Position numbers and translations under genes: made by a program. A DNA stretch of 64,000 bases from the NCBI GenBank assembly GCA_018366195.1, contig JAGZIN010000001.1, positions 124,001 through 188,000 of the forward strand, in the 5' to 3' direction. The notes beneath the pieces were generated by a model that worked only from the letters and a program-made list of their open reading frames with translations, did not search any database and was not told the DNA's origin. Source of the stretch: Butyricicoccus pullicaecorum. Its GTDB lineage: Bacteria; Bacillota; Clostridia; Oscillospirales; Butyricicoccaceae. Positions 9,082 through 17,819 of the stretch are shown here, one piece after another; position 1 is the first letter of the stretch; every line of letters begins with the position of its first letter.

Positions 9082-9110
9082 ATTATACAACAATCAGACT
9101 TTTTATGCAA
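9082..9110 (-). promoter_or_regulatory. Sigma-A promoter for the hydrolase-DUF3006-lysA operon
   Basis: Read on the minus strand: TTGCAT (9110-9105), 17-base spacer, perfect TATAAT (9087-9082). It lies 39 bases upstream of the start at 9043. Confidence 0.7.
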
Positions 9111-9172
9111 TACCAATGAAGGTGTTTCTGAAAAAAGTATCGTTCTGACAGAGAAATTTGCATGGATTGCTT

Positions 9173-9760
9173 TTACAGAGAAAGTGCACGGGCAAGCTTG
9201 GACTGCGGCTCGGCACAGAGTTTGAATGTTTGAGCAAGCTGTGTGCATGCCGATTCAAAGGCAGAGAGCTTGCCGGACTGGTATTCACATTCTATTTCAC
9301 AAAAAGGAGATTCCTGCCTGCCGTTTGATAAATAGCCGCAGTCAAAGCATAGCTCGGCACAAAATTCGTCATGGTTCCATACAATGGGAATCCGTGAAAA
9401 GCGCACCCGAGCAATCGGGATTAGGATTGCTTTGGAAAGAGACTGACACAGTTCAGCAGGTGCGCCAACAGATGGGAGTTTGGAAAGTCCCTCTGCAAGT
9501 GTTGTGGCAGGGCACTCAAATTCTTCATGCACATGCAGGCCGTTTTGTGCCGCATTGCGCAGCTTCATACAGCAGATGGTTTGTGCATTTTCCTGACGCA
9601 GACGAAGCCCGATTTTGCGTTCGCGCAGCATTTGATTTGGGGTATCAAAGTATGTTGCATCCATAGAACGCTTGCTGTCGTGTGCGGGATATAAAGACAA
9701 CGCTTCACAAATCGCAATAAACTGTTCTGCATTCGCGTTCCACTTGAATTCACGTTCCAT
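9173..9760 (-). CDS. CYTH-domain protein (triphosphate-binding)
   Basis: The 195-residue protein has the CYTH tunnel-fold pattern: EREFKW near the start in place of the classical ExExK, ATYFDTPN, and alternating charged strands such as GLRLRQEN and KLRNAAQNG. Members hydrolyse inorganic triphosphate or thiamine triphosphate, or act as class IV adenylate cyclases. The specific activity cannot be told here. Its start codon shares one base with the proA stop (TGATG), so it is translationally coupled to the proline genes. No functional link to proline is obvious. Confidence 0.75.
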   Translation of the reverse strand: MEREFKWNANAEQFIAICEALSLYPAHDSKRSMDATYFDTPNQMLRERKIGLRLRQENAQTICCMKLRNAAQNGLHVHEEFECPATTLAEGLSKLPSVGAPAELCQSLSKAILIPIARVRFSRIPIVWNHDEFCAELCFDCGYLSNGRQESPFCEIECEYQSGKLSAFESACTQLAQTFKLCAEPQSKLARALSL

Positions 9761-11007
9761 CAGCGCACCTGTCCATTTCCGAAAATCACATATTTTTGTG
9801 TGGTGAGCGCTTCCAGACCCATGGGACCGCGTGCATGCAGCTTTTGTGTAGAAATGCCAATTTCTGCCCCAAAGCCGAATTCAAAGCCATCTGTAAAGCG
9901 GGTGGAAGCATTGACATAAACGGCAGCAGCGTCCACCGCATCGGTAAACTGCTGCGCGGCAGAATAGGATTCCGTGACAATACATTCAGAATGTCCGGTG
10001 TTATAGCGGTTGATATGTGCGATGGCGTCTTCGATGCAATCAACGACCTTGACTGAAATTTCATAGTCCAGATATTCTGTGGCATAGTCCTTGTCGGTTG
10101 CGGGAATGACCCGATCGCCCAGAATCTCCATGGTGCGCGGACAACCGTGCAGAAGGACGTGGTGCGGTGCCAGTGCATTGGCGGCAAGGGGGAGAAATGC
10201 TGCTGCCACCTCTTTATGGACGAGCAGGCTTTCTGCCGCATTGCATACCGAAATACGCTGACATTTTGCATTTTCTAAGATTTGCGCCGCCATATCCAAG
10301 TCCGCCTGTGCATCTACATAGATGTGACAGTTTCCGGTTCCGGTTTCGATGACAGGTACAGTTGCAGTTTCGACAACTGTGCGAATCAATCCGGCACCGC
10401 CGCGCGGAATGAGCACATCTAAATATCCATTGAGGCGCATCATCTGCGCTGCGCTTTCGTGGGAAGTATCCTCTACCAGATTGATGGCATCAGCAGGGAG
10501 ATGGCACGAGGTCAGTGCCTGCCGCATCAAATCGGCGAGACATTGAGAGGAATGGAACGCTTCCTTGCCGCCGCGCAGGATACAGGCAGAGCCTGCCTTG
10601 AAGCATAGGGCAGCGGCATCGACGGTTACATTGGGACGTGCCTCATAAATCATGCCGATGACGCCCATGGGTACGCGGCGCAGCCCGATGCGAAGCCCGT
10701 TGGGGCGTGTATGCTGCCAGAGGACATCTCCGATGGGGTCGGGCAGCGCGGCAACCTGTCGGCAGCCTTCGGCAATGTCGGAAATGCGTGTTTCAGTCAA
10801 GGTCAGGCGGTCAATCAGACCAGCATTTAAGCCGTTTTCCTGTGCTTTGGAGATATCCAGTTGATTTGCTGTCAGGATTTTCTGGGTATTGGCAAGCAAT
10901 GTATCTGCAATTGCGTGTAAGCCCTGATTTTTTTCCAAGCTGCTGAGATGTGCAACGGTGGATTTTGCCGTTTGTGCGGCTTGGGCGATGGTCATAAGAT
11001 CACGCAT
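9760..11007 (-). CDS. proA: Gamma-glutamyl phosphate reductase
   Basis: This NADPH-dependent reductase converts gamma-glutamyl phosphate to glutamate semialdehyde, the second step of proline synthesis. The 415-residue length matches the family. The catalytic cysteine motif is seen in SVCNAAESLLV, with YEARPNVTVDAAALC upstream and the C-terminal HARGPMGLEALTTQKY typical of ProA. The ATG at 11007 overlaps the end of proB by 8 bases; an alternative ATG four codons later is possible. It forms an operon proB-proA-CYTH. proC is not in the window. Confidence 0.95.
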   Translation of the reverse strand: MRDLMTIAQAAQTAKSTVAHLSSLEKNQGLHAIADTLLANTQKILTANQLDISKAQENGLNAGLIDRLTLTETRISDIAEGCRQVAALPDPIGDVLWQHTRPNGLRIGLRRVPMGVIGMIYEARPNVTVDAAALCFKAGSACILRGGKEAFHSSQCLADLMRQALTSCHLPADAINLVEDTSHESAAQMMRLNGYLDVLIPRGGAGLIRTVVETATVPVIETGTGNCHIYVDAQADLDMAAQILENAKCQRISVCNAAESLLVHKEVAAAFLPLAANALAPHHVLLHGCPRTMEILGDRVIPATDKDYATEYLDYEISVKVVDCIEDAIAHINRYNTGHSECIVTESYSAAQQFTDAVDAAAVYVNASTRFTDGFEFGFGAEIGISTQKLHARGPMGLEALTTQKYVIFGNGQVR

Positions 11008-11812
11008 AGGGAGCCTTCTTTCTTTTGAATAATGTACCTACTTTTTTGCCTTCCACAATATCATAGAGTACCTCGGCATGATCGCCCTTGGTAATGAGCA
11101 TGGCGACATCGTTTTCCATACAGATTTCAGCGGCGGACAGCTTGGTTGCCATTCCGCCGGTACCGCCAACAGTTCCGGGGCCGCCGGCGATGGCGCGCAG
11201 GTCGTCGTTGATGGCTTCTACGCGGGAAATCAGCTGTGCGTCTGGATTGGCACGAGGGTCGGCATTGAAAAGACCTTCGATATCAGTGAAAATAATGAGC
11301 AGGTCTGCATGGCATAGCTGCGCAACAACGGCAGAGAGGGTGTCATTATCACCAAATGCTTCTACACGGTTGAGTTCTTCTGTGGAGACCACATCATTTT
11401 CATTGACAATGGGGACAACACCGGTTTTCAGGAGCATGTCAAAGGTTCCTTCGACATTGGAATAATGCTCTGAGGACGAAATGTTGTGCCGTGTCAGCAA
11501 TACCTGCGCAACCGTAACCCCGTATTCCAAAAACATTTTATCATAAATATGCATCAGCTCGCACTGTCCAACTGCCGCGGCAGCCTGCTTCATGCGCATG
11601 TCGGAGGGAGGCGTGGTGATGCCAAGCTTATTGAGTCCGACACCGACTGCGCCGGAGGAAACCAGAACAAGCTCAAAGCCGCGGTTGTGCAAATCGGAAA
11701 CAACACGCACCAGACGTTCGATGCAGCGAATATTCAGCTTTCCATTGGGATAGGTCAGCGAAGAGGTACCGATTTTGAGCACCAGACGGCGCATGTCGGA
11801 ATGGATAGACAT
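11000..11812 (-). CDS. proB: Glutamate 5-kinase without PUA domain
   Basis: The kinase phosphorylates glutamate on the gamma-carboxyl and is the feedback-controlled first step of proline synthesis. The amino-acid kinase fold is complete: LVLKIGTSSLTYPNGKLN at the start, VSSGAVGVGL, NENDVVSTEE, FGDNDTLSA and GTGGMATK. At 270 residues it consists of the kinase domain only; the C-terminal PUA domain of the E. coli enzyme is missing, as in a number of other bacteria. A good AAAGGAG lies upstream of the ATG. Confidence 0.95.
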   Translation of the reverse strand: MSIHSDMRRLVLKIGTSSLTYPNGKLNIRCIERLVRVVSDLHNRGFELVLVSSGAVGVGLNKLGITTPPSDMRMKQAAAAVGQCELMHIYDKMFLEYGVTVAQVLLTRHNISSSEHYSNVEGTFDMLLKTGVVPIVNENDVVSTEELNRVEAFGDNDTLSAVVAQLCHADLLIIFTDIEGLFNADPRANPDAQLISRVEAINDDLRAIAGGPGTVGGTGGMATKLSAAEICMENDVAMLITKGDHAEVLYDIVEGKKVGTLFKRKKAPYA

Positions 11813-12016
11813 GGAAAAATCTCCTTTACTGATATAAAGTACAGATGGTTTTATTTTAACATACTATTCTGGTAGAAACAAGCCGGAAGAATGTCGTTGA
11901 GAGACTGCGGATTTTGTGAATATTGTTGGATTGTGATTGTGCTGCAAATAGGAGAAGGGACAATGTTACAAATTCTCCCACACATTCTAAAAACTGTGTA
12001 CGAGGGTATGAAATGT

Positions 12017-12050
12017 ATGCTATAATAGACGTAAACGCCTATTATAGCAT
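12017..12050. repeat. Perfect 12-bp inverted repeat built from two head-to-head -10 elements
   Basis: ATGCTATAATAG (12017-12028) is mirrored by CTATTATAGCAT (12039-12050) across a 10-base centre. Each arm holds an extended -10 (TGCTATAAT), one per strand, so divergent promoters toward zapA and toward proB are possible. No good -35 is seen on either side. A third copy, ATGCTATAATAA, occurs at 12169-12180. Confidence 0.75.
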
Positions 12051-12180
12051 GGTTTTATGCAGATACTGCCCTTGCACAAGGCTTGAGAATCTGACACAGA
12101 AAGCAATCAGCAGCCGACACAGGTATGCCGGAAAAAGCACACAATCTCTTTCGGGAACCTGTATTCCCATGCTATAATAA
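12033..12180 (+). ncRNA. Candidate structured RNA or structured zapA leader
   Basis: A transcript from the TATAAT at 12021-12026 would begin near 12033. Its 5' part TATTATAGCATGG (12040-12052) is perfectly complementary over 13 bp to CCATGCTATAATA (12167-12179) at the 3' end, giving a closing stem around about 114 bases. Inside, ACAGGT (12119-12124) pairs with ACCTGT (12157-12162), extended inward by a six-pair stem after a small internal loop. A long rod closed by its own ends recalls 6S RNA, but size and central bubble could not be checked. No T-run terminator follows, so it may instead be a folded leader of zapA, and the 3' arm may itself be the zapA -10. This fills the gap between proB and zapA. 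Confidence 0.4.
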
Positions 12181-12222
12181 AAAACACTGGAATCAATGCG
12201 ACGAACAGGGAGGAAAATCGGG

Positions 12223-13725
12223 ATGCAGAACCGGCTCACCGTAAGTATCGCTGGCCAGAAATTTTCTCTGGTTGCAGACGAACCCGAACCATATATGAAA
12301 GAAATTGCCGCGCTGGCGGATCAAAAAGTTGCAGAGGCAAAAAGACTAGTTGGAAATACAGCGTTTTCCACGGGCGTCCTTGCTACGCTGAATATGGCAG
12401 ATGAGGCTGTGAAAATGCGTCACGAATGTGAAAAATATCGCATCATGAGCGAGTCACAGCAAACAGAGATTGCCAAGCAGCAGGAGGAGCTTGGGCGTAT
12501 GCAGGAAGAGCTGGAAACCCTGCGGCATACCAGACCGGATAAAGACCCGGCAGTTTTGCTCACGGAAATTCACCGGCTGGAAAAGGAGCTGGAAGAAACA
12601 CAGCAGATGCACCAAAATGTGTGCGCTGAGTCCGACGCAGAGATGGCGCGTCTCAACGAACAGATGGAAGTGCTGGTACAGGAATGTGATAAGGCGCGTG
12701 CCGATATGGCACAGAATAAGGTGATGACCGGAAAACTGAATGTTCTGATGCAGGAGAATGAGACTCTGCGTGCGGCACTCAGACAGGCTCGGGTTGAGAA
12801 AGAGAACGCGGTCAAGGAGCAGACCAGTATTCTGGAGCAGGAGAACGCACGGCTCCGTGTTTCGCTGAAGACTTGCGAGAGTCAGGCGCAGCAGCAGGCT
12901 CAGGAAGCCCGGAAGCAGCTGGATTCTCTGCGGCAGGAAAATGAAGAGCTGCGCTCTGCTCGTGTCTGTGCAGAGCCTCTTTATACAGAAATCAAAAGTT
13001 TGCAGGCGGCTCTGGACGCCAAGGAAGCACAGGTACGGGAAAACAGCACCTTGAAAAATGAGCTGGACAAACTCAAGGAGGAACTCAAGCGAAACGACCC
13101 TGCGCCCTTTCAAACAGAAATCAAAGCGCTTAAAAAGGCACTCGATGAAAAAGAGAAGCAGCTTGCAGAGCAGTCTGCTCTCAAAGAACAAATTGAGGTG
13201 CTGCGTGAACAGCTGAAACAGAATAATCCGGAACCGCTTTATGCAGAAATCCGTCAATTGCAGGCGGCACTGAATGCAAGACACAGTCAGGCAGAGGAAA
13301 ACAACCGCCTGAAGGAAGATATGCAGAAGCTGAGAGATTCTTATCAGGACGTATGCCCAAAGGTGGAATATAATCAGCTGAGTGAAGAACTGGAAAAGGT
13401 CAAAAAAGAGTTTTCTAAGGCACGAATTCAACTTGCAGGACGTGAAATTGGAGAAATCGGAGAACTGCGGCGGGAATTGACCAGATTACGTGATTTGGAA
13501 AAGGATTATAATGCGATGCAGGACCCGGAACAGCTTCGAGAGGAGCTTGCACAGCTCAGGAAAGAGCTGAGAGAGGCAAAGGAAACGCTGGCACAAGCCA
13601 ATGCGTCCTCAGAGGATACCGAGATGCAGGCAGAAATCAAAAGGCTCAAAGCCGAACTGAATCGGCAGATACAAATCAATCAGTCTCGTCAAGCGCGAGA
13701 TAAAAAGAAGAAAGGCGGAAAATAA
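12223..13725 (+). CDS. zapA: ZapA-domain division protein with a 400-residue coiled-coil extension
   Basis: Residues 1-90 match ZapA, which binds FtsZ and bundles protofilaments at the division ring: MQNRLTVSIAGQKFSLVADE, YMKEIAALADQKVAEAK and VLATLNMADEAVKM. Normal ZapA proteins are about 85-130 residues; this one is 500. Residues about 65-495 are almost continuous coiled coil rich in Glu, Gln, Lys and Leu. Residues 251-379 form three tandem 43-residue repeats opening with PLYTEI, PFQTEI and PLYAEI. The ATG at 12223 has AGGGAGG nine bases upstream; an ATG at 12196 has none. The stop overlaps the next start (TAATG). It begins a probable eight-gene division and cell-wall operon. Confidence 0.85.
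   Translation: MQNRLTVSIAGQKFSLVADEPEPYMKEIAALADQKVAEAKRLVGNTAFSTGVLATLNMADEAVKMRHECEKYRIMSESQQTEIAKQQEELGRMQEELETLRHTRPDKDPAVLLTEIHRLEKELEETQQMHQNVCAESDAEMARLNEQMEVLVQECDKARADMAQNKVMTGKLNVLMQENETLRAALRQARVEKENAVKEQTSILEQENARLRVSLKTCESQAQQQAQEARKQLDSLRQENEELRSARVCAEPLYTEIKSLQAALDAKEAQVRENSTLKNELDKLKEELKRNDPAPFQTEIKALKKALDEKEKQLAEQSALKEQIEVLREQLKQNNPEPLYAEIRQLQAALNARHSQAEENNRLKEDMQKLRDSYQDVCPKVEYNQLSEELEKVKKEFSKARIQLAGREIGEIGELRRELTRLRDLEKDYNAMQDPEQLREELAQLRKELREAKETLAQANASSEDTEMQAEIKRLKAELNRQIQINQSRQARDKKKKGGK
12973..13359 (+). repeat. Three tandem 129-bp coding repeats in the ZapA coiled coil
   Basis: Units 12973-13101, 13102-13230 and 13231-13359 encode related 43-residue segments. They share the pattern xPxxxEIxxLxxALxxxxxQ...LKxxxxxLRxxxxxN at protein level and have diverged at DNA level. 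Confidence 0.75.
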
Positions 13726-15818
13726 TGCCCGAATTATTGGCACCGGCAGGCTCTTTTGAGGGCGTTCGTGCAGCGGTACAGAGCGGTGCGAATGCAGTAT
13801 ATCTAGGGTTTGGAACCTTTAACGCCCGTCGGGGTGCAAAAAATTTTTCACGGGAAGAAATGGCACAGGCCATTGCCTATTGCCGTGCCCGCGGCGTGAA
13901 AACAAATGTTACTTTTAATATCGTTGCGCTCGACCGAGAGCTTTCTGAGGCGATGGAGGACGTACGGTTTTTGAATGAGGCAGGGGCAGATGCTCTGATT
14001 GTACAGGATTTGGGGGTTGCCCGTCTGATTCGTCGGTGTGCGCCGCAGTTGGCTCTGCATGCCTCCACCCAAATGACCGTGCATACCTTAGATGGTGCGC
14101 TGGCAGCAAAGGAAATGGGTTTTTCCCGTGTGGTGTTGTCGCGTGAATGTACGCTGGAAGAAATTGAAAAAATTACCAAGGAATCTGGTGTGGAAACAGA
14201 GGTCTTTGTCCATGGCGCACTCTGCATGTGCTATTCCGGACAATGTTATATGTCTGCCGTGATTGGACAGCGTTCGGGCAACCGTGGTATGTGTGCACAG
14301 CCATGCCGTCTGCCTTATACCTATCAGGACGGAAAGAAGGGCAATCCGCTTTCGCTCAAGGATTTGTGTGCGGCAAAGTGGATTCCAACCCTGACTCAGA
14401 TGGGGGTAGCCTCTTTCAAAATAGAAGGGCGTATGAAACGTCCGGAATATAGCGCAGTGGTGACCAAGGTATATGCTGACCTGCTGCGTGAACAGAGAGG
14501 ACCAACGCCGGAGGAAAATGAAATCCTGCGCAAGGTATTTTCGCGAGACGGCTTTACAGATGGGTATTTGACCGGAAAGCTAGATGAAAAAATGTTTGGC
14601 ACCAAGACCGATATCCCCTTGCAGCAGGTCAAGCCGCTCTATGATGAGGCGGCACGCCGCTTTGCAGAGGGGAAAGAGGCTCCGCTTGTTCCGGTGAAGC
14701 TATGCTGTTCGGTTTCGGAGATGGGCATTTCTCTGACTGCGGAGGGGGAACAGCATGGCGCCGCAGCTGTGGATATGCAGCCGGTTGAGCGGGCGCAGAA
14801 CCGTCCGACAACGCCGGAAATGTTGGAGAAGAATCTGACAAAGACGGGAGGAACCCCATTTTTTGTGCAGGATATGAAGATTGAGCTGCCAGAAGGACTG
14901 ATGGTGCCGGCGTCTCGCATCAATGCCCTGCGCAGAGAGGTTTTGGAAAAGCTTTATGACCGCTATGCACAAATGCCGATTCGTTCGTGGAATCCCTACG
15001 AAACTTCACAAAATGGTCACAAAAATGTCGCATTTCAGGGGTATAATTTAGAAATACGCCATTTGCATCAGATTACAGACTGCATGTTACAAAATCGTCC
15101 GCACACCATCTATGTGCCCCTGACCGTGCTTTCGGAACAAATTGAAGTGGTGAAAAAGCGTTTGGCAGAGGGCTTTTGTCTGGCAGTACAGATGCCGCGT
15201 GTCTATACAGACAAGGAACAGCCGGAAATCCTGCGTATGCTCGAACAAGTGCAGCAGATCGGCATTGGGATTGCCTGTGCGATGAATGTAGGGCAGGTGC
15301 TGTTGCTTCGCCGTATGGGTTTTGTGGTGCATGGCGGATTTGGTTTGAATGTATGCAATGGTGCAGCGCTGGAGGCGCTGTCAGAACAGGGCGTGACAAG
15401 ACAGACGCTGTCCTTTGAACTGCGTACCGCACAGCTGCGAGATATTGCAAAGCCGATTGAGACCGAAATGATTGTCTATGGATATTTACCGCTTATGGTG
15501 TTTGAAAACTGTGCCATTCGGCGCAGAACTGGAAAATGCACCTGCGAGCAGGAACTGACAACGCTGACAGACCGTACAGGACAGACCTTCGCACTCTTGC
15601 CGGAGTTTGGCTGCCGCAATACACTGCTCAACAGCAAACCTTTGTTTTTGGCAGACAAACCAGAATGGAAAAAATCAGGTACGCCCTTTGGAAGGATTTG
15701 TTTGACAACCGAATCGCCGGAGCGTGCATCGGAGATTTGGCAGGCTTACGGGGAGGGTCGTACACTTGCGTTTGCAGAAGGATTTACCCGCGGACTGTAT
15801 CAGCGCGGTGTAGAATGA
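13725..15818 (+). CDS. U32 family protein (RlhA/TrhP-type RNA hydroxylation group)
   Basis: The 697-residue protein has the U32 signature EVFVHGALCMCYSGQCYMS and the later GMCAQPCRLPY, whose cysteines are thought to hold an iron-sulfur cluster. The N-terminal half is a TIM-barrel-like domain starting MPELLAPAGSFEGVRAAV. FKIEGRMKRPEY follows, and then a long C-terminal part of the DUF3656 kind. The family was first called collagenase-like peptidase; characterised relatives (RlhA, TrhP) hydroxylate cytidine in 23S rRNA or uridine in tRNA. The long form with the C-terminal extension is closest to RlhA, but the target is not certain. The pairing of zapA with a U32 gene is common in Clostridia. 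Confidence 0.85.
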   Translation: MPELLAPAGSFEGVRAAVQSGANAVYLGFGTFNARRGAKNFSREEMAQAIAYCRARGVKTNVTFNIVALDRELSEAMEDVRFLNEAGADALIVQDLGVARLIRRCAPQLALHASTQMTVHTLDGALAAKEMGFSRVVLSRECTLEEIEKITKESGVETEVFVHGALCMCYSGQCYMSAVIGQRSGNRGMCAQPCRLPYTYQDGKKGNPLSLKDLCAAKWIPTLTQMGVASFKIEGRMKRPEYSAVVTKVYADLLREQRGPTPEENEILRKVFSRDGFTDGYLTGKLDEKMFGTKTDIPLQQVKPLYDEAARRFAEGKEAPLVPVKLCCSVSEMGISLTAEGEQHGAAAVDMQPVERAQNRPTTPEMLEKNLTKTGGTPFFVQDMKIELPEGLMVPASRINALRREVLEKLYDRYAQMPIRSWNPYETSQNGHKNVAFQGYNLEIRHLHQITDCMLQNRPHTIYVPLTVLSEQIEVVKKRLAEGFCLAVQMPRVYTDKEQPEILRMLEQVQQIGIGIACAMNVGQVLLLRRMGFVVHGGFGLNVCNGAALEALSEQGVTRQTLSFELRTAQLRDIAKPIETEMIVYGYLPLMVFENCAIRRRTGKCTCEQELTTLTDRTGQTFALLPEFGCRNTLLNSKPLFLADKPEWKKSGTPFGRICLTTESPERASEIWQAYGEGRTLAFAEGFTRGLYQRGVE

Positions 15819-15838
15819 TAAGGGAAAAGGAGAACAGA

Positions 15839-16402
15839 ATGCAACTGATTTTAGCGTCCCAATCTCCGCGCAGACAGGAGCTGCTGCGTCTCATCACACC
15901 GGATTTTACCGTATGTCCGGCAGATGTCGATGAGGGACTGATAGAAGGCGCACCGCTTTGTGACGAGGTCGCCAGACTGGCAGCCGCAAAGGCAGAGGCA
16001 GTCTATCGAAATCATTCACAGGCTGTGGTCATTGGCTCAGACACGTTAGTTGTCTGCGATGGGCAGGCGTTGGGAAAGCCAAGAGATGAACAGGACGCAA
16101 AGCGCATGCTGACCTGCCTGTCTGGACGCACGCATGAGGTCATGACCGGTCTTGCGCTCTATGTCCCAGGAAAAGCGGTCTGTATGGATACCGTGATTAC
16201 GCAGGTTCGCTTTGCTGAGCTGGACGAATCTGAGATTTGTGCCTATATCCGGACCGGGGAGCCGATGGATAAGGCGGGTGCCTATGGCATACAAGGCTTA
16301 GGGGCCCGATGGATTGCAGGCATTTCGGGCGATTATTATAGTGTTATGGGACTTCCGGTACGCCGTCTGTATGAGATGATGCGTGAAAATCATTTGGTTT
16401 AA
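15839..16402 (+). CDS. maf: Maf-type nucleoside triphosphate pyrophosphatase
   Basis: A 187-residue house-cleaning pyrophosphatase that removes non-canonical nucleotides such as dTTP/UTP analogues; overproduction blocks septation in B. subtilis. The N-terminal LILASQSPRRQELL is the Maf signature. VVIGSDTLVVCDGQALGKPRD holds the catalytic Asp, and GAYGIQGLGA with ISGDYYSVMGLP closes the fold. The ATG at 15839 has AAAGGAG at the right distance; the long upstream open frame overlaps the U32 gene and is not used. It sits 20 bases after the U32 gene and 16 bases before mreC, matching the maf-mreBCD clusters of Firmicutes, although mreB is absent here. Confidence 0.93.
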   Translation: MQLILASQSPRRQELLRLITPDFTVCPADVDEGLIEGAPLCDEVARLAAAKAEAVYRNHSQAVVIGSDTLVVCDGQALGKPRDEQDAKRMLTCLSGRTHEVMTGLALYVPGKAVCMDTVITQVRFAELDESEICAYIRTGEPMDKAGAYGIQGLGARWIAGISGDYYSVMGLPVRRLYEMMRENHLV

Positions 16403-16418
16403 GAAGAGGGGATAGGAC

Positions 16419-17285
16419 TTGCGAAAAATCTTTACAACCCGTCTGCTGGCAGTCATTCTGCTCATTGCAGCGGTTTGTCTGGGGCTGGCTGCCTATACAG
16501 GGGCAGCCGGTCAGGACTCACCTGTATCTGCGGCTGTGGGTACCGTACTTGCACCTTTACAAAAGGGTGTTTCCATTGTAAGCGGAAAGGCAGAACACTT
16601 GATTGCACACTTTCAGGACTATGATGCCATGGAGGCAGAGAACAAAGAGCTGCGCAAGAAGGTCGCAGAGCTGGAACAGCAGGTGAGAAATGCACAAATC
16701 GCGGTCGATGAAAATGAGCAGCTGCGTGTGCTCACAGGGCTTGTGAAAAATAATCCAACCTTTCATTATGATATGGCAGAAGTCATTGCGCATTCTCCAG
16801 GACAGTGGACAACGACCATCTCGATTGATAAGGGAACCATGGACGGCGTAGCAGAGAATGATTTGGTTGTGACAGCAGAGGGAATGGTTGGCTATGTATC
16901 ATTGGCGGCTCCCAATTACAGTCAGGTTACAACCGTGCTGGACACCAATATGCAGGCGGGCGCTCTGGTCACCCGAACGCGGGAAAGCGGTGTCGCACAG
17001 GGCGATTATGAGCTGATGGGAGATGGAATGCTGCGTATGTCCTATCTGGGAAAGGATAGTGATGTGGTGATTGGAGATACCATTCAGACCTCCGGTGAAG
17101 GCGGCATATTCCCCAAAGGCATCATGATTGGCACGGTAGAGCGCGTGATGACTGAGGAAAATGGAATGAACAACTATGCCGTGATTCGTCCCTTTGTGGA
17201 TCCGGCAGATGCAACCGATGTTTACATCATTACCGATGTCACAGCGGGACAGCTGCCGCAGCCGGCACCTTCCGGAGCGGAGTGA
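16419..17285 (+). CDS. mreC: Rod shape-determining protein MreC
   Basis: A 288-residue membrane-anchored scaffold of the elongasome, connecting MreB/MreD with the penicillin-binding proteins. One membrane segment (about residues 8-28) is followed by a coiled coil at about 65-105 (EAENKELRKKVAELEQQ) and the beta-rich periplasm-side domain with ISIDKGTMDGV, QVTTVLDTNMQAGALV and TSGEGGIFPKGIMIGTV, all typical. Translation starts at TTG (16419) with AGAGGGGAT upstream. It is followed after 6 bases by mreD. Confidence 0.95.
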   Translation: MRKIFTTRLLAVILLIAAVCLGLAAYTGAAGQDSPVSAAVGTVLAPLQKGVSIVSGKAEHLIAHFQDYDAMEAENKELRKKVAELEQQVRNAQIAVDENEQLRVLTGLVKNNPTFHYDMAEVIAHSPGQWTTTISIDKGTMDGVAENDLVVTAEGMVGYVSLAAPNYSQVTTVLDTNMQAGALVTRTRESGVAQGDYELMGDGMLRMSYLGKDSDVVIGDTIQTSGEGGIFPKGIMIGTVERVMTEENGMNNYAVIRPFVDPADATDVYIITDVTAGQLPQPAPSGAE

Positions 17286-17291
17286 TGTGCC

Positions 17292-17807
17292 ATGCAGAAA
17301 GATCGTACAACGACCTATAAGGTCATAAGCTATACCCTGCTGCTGTTGTTCTTATATCTTTTGGAAACAGCGACAGGGCTCAATGGGGTGCGTCTGTTTG
17401 GGGTGCGTCTGGATTTGCTGTTCAGCGTACCGGCGGCAGTGGCGCTCATGGAAGACCCGGCTGTTGGGGCTTCCATCGGGCTGTTTACGGGAATTTTATA
17501 TGATTTGTCCGGTTCTGGCATTGAGGGGCTGCTGCCGCTGTACTTTATGGTATTTGCTGCGCTGGCGGGTGGAATCAGCGGGCGGTATTTGCGCCGCATT
17601 TGGCCGTCTCATTTGCTCCTGACGGCTGGCGGTATGCTGATATTGCGCGGATTGCAGTTTTTACTTGCTGCGTTGATTGGTACAGGCTATCCGATGATGC
17701 CCTTTCTCAAGTCCATGTATGGGGAAATTTTGGCAGCCGTCGTACTGTCACCCATCATTTATTTGCCCGTCTACCTCTTGGCACGGCGGTTTGACCGCAT
17801 GAAATAA
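17292..17807 (+). CDS. mreD: Rod shape-determining protein MreD
   Basis: A 171-residue integral membrane protein with about five to six membrane segments that works with MreC and PBP2 in side-wall synthesis. Similarity of the family is low, but the pattern DLLFSVPAAVALMEDPAVGASIGLFTG and DLSGSG with position directly between mreC and the PBP2 gene makes the call safe. Confidence 0.9.
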   Translation: MQKDRTTTYKVISYTLLLLFLYLLETATGLNGVRLFGVRLDLLFSVPAAVALMEDPAVGASIGLFTGILYDLSGSGIEGLLPLYFMVFAALAGGISGRYLRRIWPSHLLLTAGGMLILRGLQFLLAALIGTGYPMMPFLKSMYGEILAAVVLSPIIYLPVYLLARRFDRMK

Positions 17808-17819
17808 GGAGAAGCATCT

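Noticed and set aside
11923..12177. 84-codon frame over the palindromic segment before zapA
   Set aside because: It crosses both inverted repeats and has no ribosome site; the structure explains the sequence better.
12454..13431. 325-codon minus-strand frame inside the zapA gene
   Set aside because: Antisense of a coiled coil gives a Leu/Phe/Cys-rich false membrane protein; no promoter or ribosome site.
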